Source of the DNA: Paenibacillus phoenicis
GTDB lineage: Bacteria > Bacillota > Bacilli > Paenibacillales > Paenibacillaceae
DNA: 64,000 nt
NCBI RefSeq assembly: GCF_034718895.1
Contig: NZ_JAYERP010000001.1
Coordinates: forward strand, 62,001-126,000
Direction: 5' to 3'
The notes under the pieces are model-generated. The model was not told the origin of the DNA and searched no databases. It was given only the letters and a program-made list of their open reading frames with translations. This document shows, one piece after another, positions 59,459-64,000 of the stretch. Made by a program: the position numbers and the translations under genes. Position 1 is the first letter of the stretch; the number at the start of each line of letters is the position of its first letter.

Positions 59459-59576
59459 GCGAGGCGCCATTCAAATTGTTTTTGACGGTGAGTGTCTCAA
59501 GCTTGTCACCGTCAGCGTTCATGAAACACGCTTCGAGCTCTTGCGAGCTCACGTCAATACCGACAAAAAGCTTCAA
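59459..59576 (-). pseudogene. IS110-family transposase, N-terminal stub
   Basis: From TTG 59576 (AAAGGAGG 8 bases upstream) the minus strand encodes KLFVGIDVSSQELEACFMNA then GDKLETLTVKNNLNGAS, the RuvC-like DEDD start of IS110 transposases (GIDVS holds the first catalytic Asp). The frame is lost at about 59458 where the glycosidase fragment begins, so about 90 percent of the protein is missing. Confidence 0.75.
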
Positions 59577-59909
59577 GTGAAATTCCTCCTTTCGCTAGGG
59601 ATTCAGGGAATGGACGCTCCGGGATGCCTCCGGCGCACGCGCAGATCTATCACCCTCGCGTATGAGGACACACTTCGGGCCATGAGCTGCCCCGGATCTG
59701 CTAAAACCGGGCATGGGATGCCGAAGGGAACAGCCAGCGGGTAAGAAGCTCAGACGCGTACCGGAGAAACAGACTTAAGGAGTAGACGATGCTACTGGAG
59801 GCAGAAGGATTTCCCCGAATGGACCCTACGTTCCATTGTCCAGAGGCATACCGGAAAGTCCAGTCCCTGATAGAATTTTCAAAGAACAAGCTGAAAATTT
59901 GGAGGCTGT
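59577..59909 (-). mobile_element. Orphan IS110 left-end noncoding region
   Basis: The stretch upstream of the transposase stub has no gene. In IS110-group elements this left end encodes the bridge RNA that directs insertion. Several GC-rich inverted pairs occur (for example around CCCCGGATCTGC and AACCGGGC), and AATTTTCA / TGAAAATT form an 8-bp stem at 59874-59899. The outer end and the RNA itself are inferred only from position. Confidence 0.4.
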
Positions 59910-59934
59910 TTTCCATCCCCCGGGGGGATGGAAA
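59910..59934. repeat. 25-bp perfect palindrome
   Basis: TTTCCATCCCCC, one central G, then GGGGGATGGAAA: twelve paired bases per arm with no loop. It lies 48 bp before the GyrI-like start and may be an operator or an excision scar. Confidence 0.85.
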
Positions 59935-59981
59935 TGAACCTAAAAGAGCTTTTTAAAGATACTATACGAGGAGGAAATGAA

Positions 59982-60476
59982 ATGAATTATCGGATCGTAG
60001 ACAAAGATGCTTTTCGGATCGTCGGCCTGCACAAGCGGGTGCCGGTTCAATTTCACGGAGTAAATCCGCATATCGCAGAAATGGCGCAGCAGTTAACCCC
60101 GGAGAAGATCGCTCAGCTGAAGGGGTTGTCCAATCTCGAACCGGCCGGGATCATCAGCGCGTCGATTAATTTCTCGGAAGGGCGCATGGAGGAGCAGGGG
60201 GAGCTGGACCATTATCTTGGCGTGGCGACAACGCAGGTTTGCCCGGACGGCTATGCATCGCTTGCGGTGGCCGCTTCGACATGGGCGGTGTTCACTGCCG
60301 TCGGCCCATTCCCGGATGCGCTGCAGAACGTTTGGGGACGGATTTATTCCGAGTGGTTCCCGTCCGCTCATTACGAGCTGGTCGAAGGACCGGAGCTCCT
60401 ATGGAACGAGAGCCCGGACACCTCCCTGCCCAACTATCGAAGTGAAATCTGGATTCCGGTGGTGCGCAAAGGCTGA
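59982..60476 (+). CDS. GyrI-like small-molecule-binding protein
   Basis: About 164 residues of the GyrI-like/AraC effector-binding (SHS2) fold: [81 protein letters not shown]. In many Firmicutes this domain is the C-terminal half of an AraC-family regulator with the same MNYRIV junction, so the gene may be the surviving half of one. It has its own ribosome site (GAGGAGG, 7 bases before ATG), so it could act as a free binding protein. Confidence 0.78.
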   Translation: MNYRIVDKDAFRIVGLHKRVPVQFHGVNPHIAEMAQQLTPEKIAQLKGLSNLEPAGIISASINFSEGRMEEQGELDHYLGVATTQVCPDGYASLAVAASTWAVFTAVGPFPDALQNVWGRIYSEWFPSAHYELVEGPELLWNESPDTSLPNYRSEIWIPVVRKG

Positions 60477-60577
60477 AGCTTCGACTGAGCTATGGTTGTT
60501 CTCCGGCTTAACCTATAGTACTATCTGCTAAGAGAGAGTGTTGAGCAGATAGGTGACAGGAAGGAAGAAGGAGAACC

Positions 60578-61066
60578 ATGGAAAACGAGAAGCGCAAAGT
60601 GGGAGTGTTGTTTGTATGCCTGGGGAACATTTGCCGTTCGCCCATGGCGGAAGCCGTCTTTCGGCATCTGGTGAACGAAGCTGGATTCAGCGAACGGTTT
60701 GTGATCGATTCGGCGGGAACCGGCAACTGGCATACAGGCAATCCGCCGCATCACGGCACGCGCCGCATTTTGGATCAGTACGGCATTTCCTATGAAGGGC
60801 TGAAAGCGCGGCAGGTGGCGCAGGACGATTTTGCCAAGTTTGACTATATCATTGCGATGGATAACCAGAACGAACGTGATTTGAAGGCGTTGGCCCGCAA
60901 GACCGATGCCCGGATCGTGAAACTCTTGGATCTGGTGCCGGAATCGCAGCTAAAGGAAGTTCCCGATCCGTATTACACCGGGAATTTCGAAGAGGTCTAC
61001 GGCCTGGTGCAGCAGGGCTGCCGCGCTTTACTGGAATTGATCCGGCAGGAGCACGCCCTTGGCTAA
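60578..61066 (+). CDS. Low-molecular-weight protein tyrosine phosphatase
   Basis: A 162-residue cytoplasmic phosphatase. The P-loop CX5R is CLGNICRS (Cys14, Arg20); the general acid Asp lies in VPDPYYTGNFEEVY near residue 123. Length and motifs match the YfkJ/YwlE group, which dephosphorylate tyrosine or arginine residues; the specificity-determining loop residue after CLGN is Ile, as in tyrosine-acting members. AAGGAAGGAGAACC precedes the ATG. Confidence 0.92.
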   Translation: MENEKRKVGVLFVCLGNICRSPMAEAVFRHLVNEAGFSERFVIDSAGTGNWHTGNPPHHGTRRILDQYGISYEGLKARQVAQDDFAKFDYIIAMDNQNERDLKALARKTDARIVKLLDLVPESQLKEVPDPYYTGNFEEVYGLVQQGCRALLELIRQEHALG

Positions 61067-61102
61067 GCCCAGATCAGCCTAAACAAGAGCCAACCACAAA
61101 CA

Positions 61103-61136
61103 CAGAACCCGTCCGGCAATCGCCGCGACGGGTTTC
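61103..61136. terminator. Bidirectional terminator
   Basis: AACCCGTC / GACGGGTT stem with a GC-rich loop and T run, between the convergent phosphatase and permease genes. Confidence 0.75.
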
Positions 61137-61143
61137 TTAATTG

Positions 61144-62037
61144 TTAGCTTTTGATCGCGCCCATCATGATCCCTTTGACGAAATATTTTTGCACGAACGG
61201 GTACACCATGATGATCGGCAGCGTCGCCACCATCGTGACCGCCATCCGAATGCTTTCGCTGGAGACCGGGATGCGCTTGGCGTTTTGCGCCAGCTGCTGG
61301 GCATCGGTCATCATCGCGCCGGTCTGGAATTGGTTAAGGATCTTGACCAGAACGGCCTGCAGCGTCTTAAGCTCCGGTTTATACGTGTAAATATAGGAAT
61401 CGTACCAAGCATTCCAGTGGCCGATGGCCAGGAACAAGCCAATCGTCGCCAGCACCGGTACACACAGCGGAAGAACGATGCGGACGAAAACCTGCAAATC
61501 GTTGGCGCCGTCGATTTTGGCCGATTCCTCGATTTCGCCGGGCAACTGCTCGATGAAGGTGCGAACGAGGATCATCAGAAACACTCCGATCAGCCCCGGG
61601 AAAATAAACACCCAGAACGAGTCAATTAACCCCAACGCCTTGATCACCATATACGTTGGAATCAAGCCGCCCCCGAAATACATCGTAAACACAAAGAAGA
61701 ACGAAAAATACTTCCAGCCGAGCAAATACCGTTTGCTTAAGGAGTAAGCCAGCATGGAGATACAGATAATCGACACCGCGGTCCCGATCACTGTCCGCAG
61801 CGCCGTCACCTGCAGCGCACTCCAGATTTCCGGGTTGCGGAAGATGGTAATATAGCTGGCTGTCGTAAACTCTCGCGGCCAGAAATACAGGTTGCCGCGC
61901 AGCGAGTCCGTCGCATCGTTCAGCGAGATGATCAGGATGTTCCAGAACGGATAAAACGTGACGAGAAAGATGCACGTCAGGAACAGGTACAAGGCCGCAT
62001 CAAACAGATGCTCGGTCATCGTTTTTTGATTTTTCAT
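61144..62037 (-). CDS. Oligosaccharide ABC permease, YtcP/LplC type
   Basis: A 297-residue permease with six helices. EAA loop: EIEESAKIDGANDLQVFVRI. The ending YFVKGIMMGAIKS is the usual one for the group. It follows its partner permease by 21 bp. No binding-protein gene lies downstream: the phosphatase converges on it. Confidence 0.9.
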   Translation of the reverse strand: MKNQKTMTEHLFDAALYLFLTCIFLVTFYPFWNILIISLNDATDSLRGNLYFWPREFTTASYITIFRNPEIWSALQVTALRTVIGTAVSIICISMLAYSLSKRYLLGWKYFSFFFVFTMYFGGGLIPTYMVIKALGLIDSFWVFIFPGLIGVFLMILVRTFIEQLPGEIEESAKIDGANDLQVFVRIVLPLCVPVLATIGLFLAIGHWNAWYDSYIYTYKPELKTLQAVLVKILNQFQTGAMMTDAQQLAQNAKRIPVSSESIRMAVTMVATLPIIMVYPFVQKYFVKGIMMGAIKS

Positions 62038-62058
62038 GCAGTTCCCTCCATGCCAGGT

Positions 62059-63030
62059 TTAGAATAAGGACTGGCCGTTGATTTTTTTCGCGATTTGGTT
62101 GACGATCACCACGATGATAAAGGCGACCACCGAGCTGAACATGCCGACAGCGGAAGCGTAAGAGAACATCCCGTTCTGGATCCCGTAGCGGAACGAGTAG
62201 GTTGAGAGCACGTCGGAGTAATCCTTCGTCAAATCGTTCCCGAGCAGGAAGTGCTGGTCGAACCCGGCGTTCAGAATGCCGCCCATGGCCAGAATCAGCA
62301 GGATGACGATCGTCGGCTTTAGATGCGGGAACGTGATATAACGGATTTGCTTAAACCGGTTGGCCCCATCCACCTTGGCCGCTTCGTACAATTCCGGGTT
62401 GATGGAAGAGATCGCCGCCAAATACATGATCGAGCTGTAGCCCATATCCTTCCACGTATTGCCCAAGGCGACAATCCACCAGAAGTACTTGCCGTTTTGC
62501 AGGAACAGGATGCTCTCATTGGTAATATGGAAAAACTTCAGCAACGCGTTCACCGCACCATCCGAGGACAGCAGCGTAACGATAATGTTGGCCGCGATAA
62601 CCCAGGAGATGAAATACGGCAAATAGGAGGACGTTTGCACGATTTTTTTGAATTGGACGTTTTTGATTTCGTTAATGGCCAGCGCGATCAGGATTGGCAT
62701 CGGAAACGAGAACAGGAGTGTAATCAACGTCGAAGCCAACGTGTTGCGCAGGATGATCAGGAAATCGCCGTTATTAAAAAAATAACGAAACCACTGCAAT
62801 CCCACGAATTCGCTGTGGAACAGACTGTACCAGAAACGGCCGAGCGTGGGCTGGTAGTTCACGAACGACATATACAATCCGGCCATTGGAGCATAGGCGA
62901 ACAGGATCGCCCAGATGAGCGCCGGCAGCATCAAGAGGAACAGGTATTTTTGTTGTTTGAAGACGGGCCAAACTTTCCGGCGCGGGAGGTTCAGGTCCGT
63001 GCCTTCACGTAGCTTCAAGTCGGTTTGCAT
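62059..63030 (-). CDS. Oligosaccharide ABC permease, LplB type
   Basis: About 323 residues, six helices. EAA loop: LYEAAKVDGANRFKQIRYIT. Start ATG 63030 has GCGAGGTG 5 bases upstream; an in-frame ATG five codons before it overlaps that site. It is divergent from the response regulator at 63300, and together they suggest a sugar-regulated uptake locus continuing past the window. Confidence 0.9.
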   Translation of the reverse strand: MQTDLKLREGTDLNLPRRKVWPVFKQQKYLFLLMLPALIWAILFAYAPMAGLYMSFVNYQPTLGRFWYSLFHSEFVGLQWFRYFFNNGDFLIILRNTLASTLITLLFSFPMPILIALAINEIKNVQFKKIVQTSSYLPYFISWVIAANIIVTLLSSDGAVNALLKFFHITNESILFLQNGKYFWWIVALGNTWKDMGYSSIMYLAAISSINPELYEAAKVDGANRFKQIRYITFPHLKPTIVILLILAMGGILNAGFDQHFLLGNDLTKDYSDVLSTYSFRYGIQNGMFSYASAVGMFSSVVAFIIVVIVNQIAKKINGQSLF

Positions 63031-63299
63031 AGCGGCACCTCGCATTGGTTTTCTAGTTCAAGTTCAAGTCAGGACGTCCAGCCTATGGCTTAAAAAAATT
63101 ATAAGACCCCCGAAAAATCCGTGTCGATAAAGCAAAACATCGAATCATGCTTGAAAATAACTTTCATGCGAAAGGAGGATTCAGCTCCCGAAGATGTAAG
63201 CGCTATAATTAAAGTGGACGCAGGAAGTCGTAAGTTGAAAGGACCGTCCTCCCAGGACGGTGATCAGGCATAGAAAGACAACCGAAGGGGGCTTGCGGC
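63031..63299. promoter_or_regulatory. Divergent regulatory region of permeases and response regulator
   Basis: Contains ATGTAAGCGCTATAA (63194-63208), a cre-like box with one mismatch, overlapping a TATAAT (63204-63209), and an 8-bp inverted repeat ACCGTCCT / AGGACGGT (63243-63261). No other gene is seen. Confidence 0.5.
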
Positions 63300-64000
63300 A
63301 TGTACAGCATTTTTCTGGTGGACGACGAGCAATTGGAATTGGAGATGATGCGGGACTTCATCCGTTGGGAGGAGATGGGGATATACGTCGCCGGCGTCGG
63401 CATCAACGGGAAGGATGCCCAAGAGAAGATCCAAGCCATTCAGCCTGACATTGTGCTGACAGACGTCCAGATGCCCTTCATGGACGGCCTGGAGTTGGCA
63501 AGGTGGGTCAGGGAGCAGTATGACTGGATGCAGATTGTATTTCTGACCGGTCATGACGAGTTTAGTTATGTGAAATCAGCCTTGCACGTCGGAGCGGTCG
63601 GTTATTTGCTTAAGCCGCTGGATCTGGAGGAAATCTCCGGAGTAATGGCGCGGGTGAAGCAAAAGTGCGAAGAGGTACGTTTAAAATATAAATCGGTTCA
63701 GATGACGAAAGCCAAGTTGTTGAAAGAGCTACTCCACGAAAAATCACCGGTTCGGCAGGAGCAGCTCACCGCCGAGCTTCGCAAGCTGGAACGGGGAGGA
63801 GCCTCCGGCCCTTCCTATTCGCTGGCGCTTTGCAGCGCGGACCGCAGCGCAAGCGGCATCAACGGCGGAGAGCCCGACGGCACAGGGGAGGCGGGTTCGT
63901 TGGAAGCCGCGATCTCCCGTCTGCCCGAGGTGACGGAGGAATATTTCCACGCCGTCCGTAAGGACGCGGTGGTTGCTGTGCTGCAGGAAGGGGAGCTGGC
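63300..64000 (+). CDS. YesN-type response regulator (3' end outside window)
   Basis: At least 233 residues. The receiver domain has acidic pair Asp8/Asp9 in IFLVDDEQLE, the phospho-acceptor Asp in IVLTDVQMPFMDG and Lys in YLLKPLDLEE. The following helical linker matches YesN-type proteins, so an AraC domain is expected beyond base 64000. GAAGGGGG lies 9 bases before ATG 63300. It probably controls the divergent permease genes. Confidence 0.88.
   Translation, partial: MYSIFLVDDEQLELEMMRDFIRWEEMGIYVAGVGINGKDAQEKIQAIQPDIVLTDVQMPFMDGLELARWVREQYDWMQIVFLTGHDEFSYVKSALHVGAVGYLLKPLDLEEISGVMARVKQKCEEVRLKYKSVQMTKAKLLKELLHEKSPVRQEQLTAELRKLERGGASGPSYSLALCSADRSASGINGGEPDGTGEAGSLEAAISRLPEVTEEYFHAVRKDAVVAVLQEGEL

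Noticed and set aside
57569..59485. Very long plus-strand open frame (638 codons) opposite the oxidoreductase and isomerase genes
   Set aside because: It is antisense to a clear Gfo/Idh gene and an isomerase, with a composition typical of GC-rich reverse strands (many His, Arg, Gln). Only its last part (59217-59458) holds a real gene fragment.

Overview
The window looks like chromosomal DNA of a Gram-positive soil or plant-associated Bacillales bacterium, most likely Paenibacillus or a close relative. Grounds: strong AGGAGG-type ribosome sites, many YesM/YesN-type two-component systems, LplB/YtcP-type sugar permeases without their own ATPase, several Gfo/Idh/MocA oxidoreductases, an S-layer-homology protein, CcpA (cre) boxes, and GC-rich genes next to AT-rich intergenic repeats. 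I saw no rRNA, tRNA, CRISPR array or prophage.

Layout. 1-8.3 kb: end of alanine racemase, aldo/keto reductase, MATE exporter, SLH protein, HAD phosphatase, CE7 acetyl esterase, amidohydrolase. 8.3-10.2 kb: an insertion zone with a 200-bp intergenic repeat and an IS91-like element, flanked by a displaced copy of the 3' end of the neighbouring chemotaxis-receptor gene. 10.3-14.7 kb: receptor, CYTH protein, SGNH hydrolase, oxidoreductase. 14.8-17.3 kb: a secreted-protein gene frameshifted by a 29-bp tandem duplication, a small membrane protein, and a group IIC intron whose reverse transcriptase is wrecked but whose ribozyme ends remain. 17.4-25.6 kb: a sugar (probably D-xylose) sensor, histidine kinase and response regulator, then a XylFGH-type transporter, with cre sites. 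25.8-35.7 kb: phosphodiester glycosidase with a second inverted copy of the 200-bp repeat upstream, glucan phosphorylase, YpsA-like protein, small genes, oxidoreductase, SEC-C protein and a membrane AraC regulator.

36-46 kb: a ten-kilobase glycan operon (two permeases, binding lipoprotein, GH29 fucosidase, CBM9-like protein, transglutaminase-fold protein, GH18 enzyme), divergent from the AraC regulator. None of the four catabolic proteins shows a signal peptide, so they probably act on imported glycans in the cytoplasm. 46-49 kb: a YvrJ-like protein divergent from a split sigma factor resembling B. subtilis SigO/RsoA, then a PadR-HAAS-DUF4825 operon. 49-50 kb: a DUF6273 pseudogene and a second modular inverted repeat.

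50-56 kb: a LacI regulator with a clear promoter and a perfect palindromic operator, repeated before the AglEFG-like transporter operon it probably controls; the GH65 phosphorylase at the end of that operon is a remnant. 56-60 kb: two oxidoreductases and a series of truncated genes (isomerase, glycosidase, IS110 transposase) abutting one another. 60-64 kb: GyrI-like protein, low-molecular-weight phosphatase, a permease pair, and the start of a response regulator cut by the window end.

Two themes stand out. The region is dominated by carbohydrate sensing, uptake and breakdown under catabolite control. It also carries several perfect short tandem duplications, two of which (29 and 17 bp) break reading frames, along with intergenic repeats built from four units about 51 bp apart.
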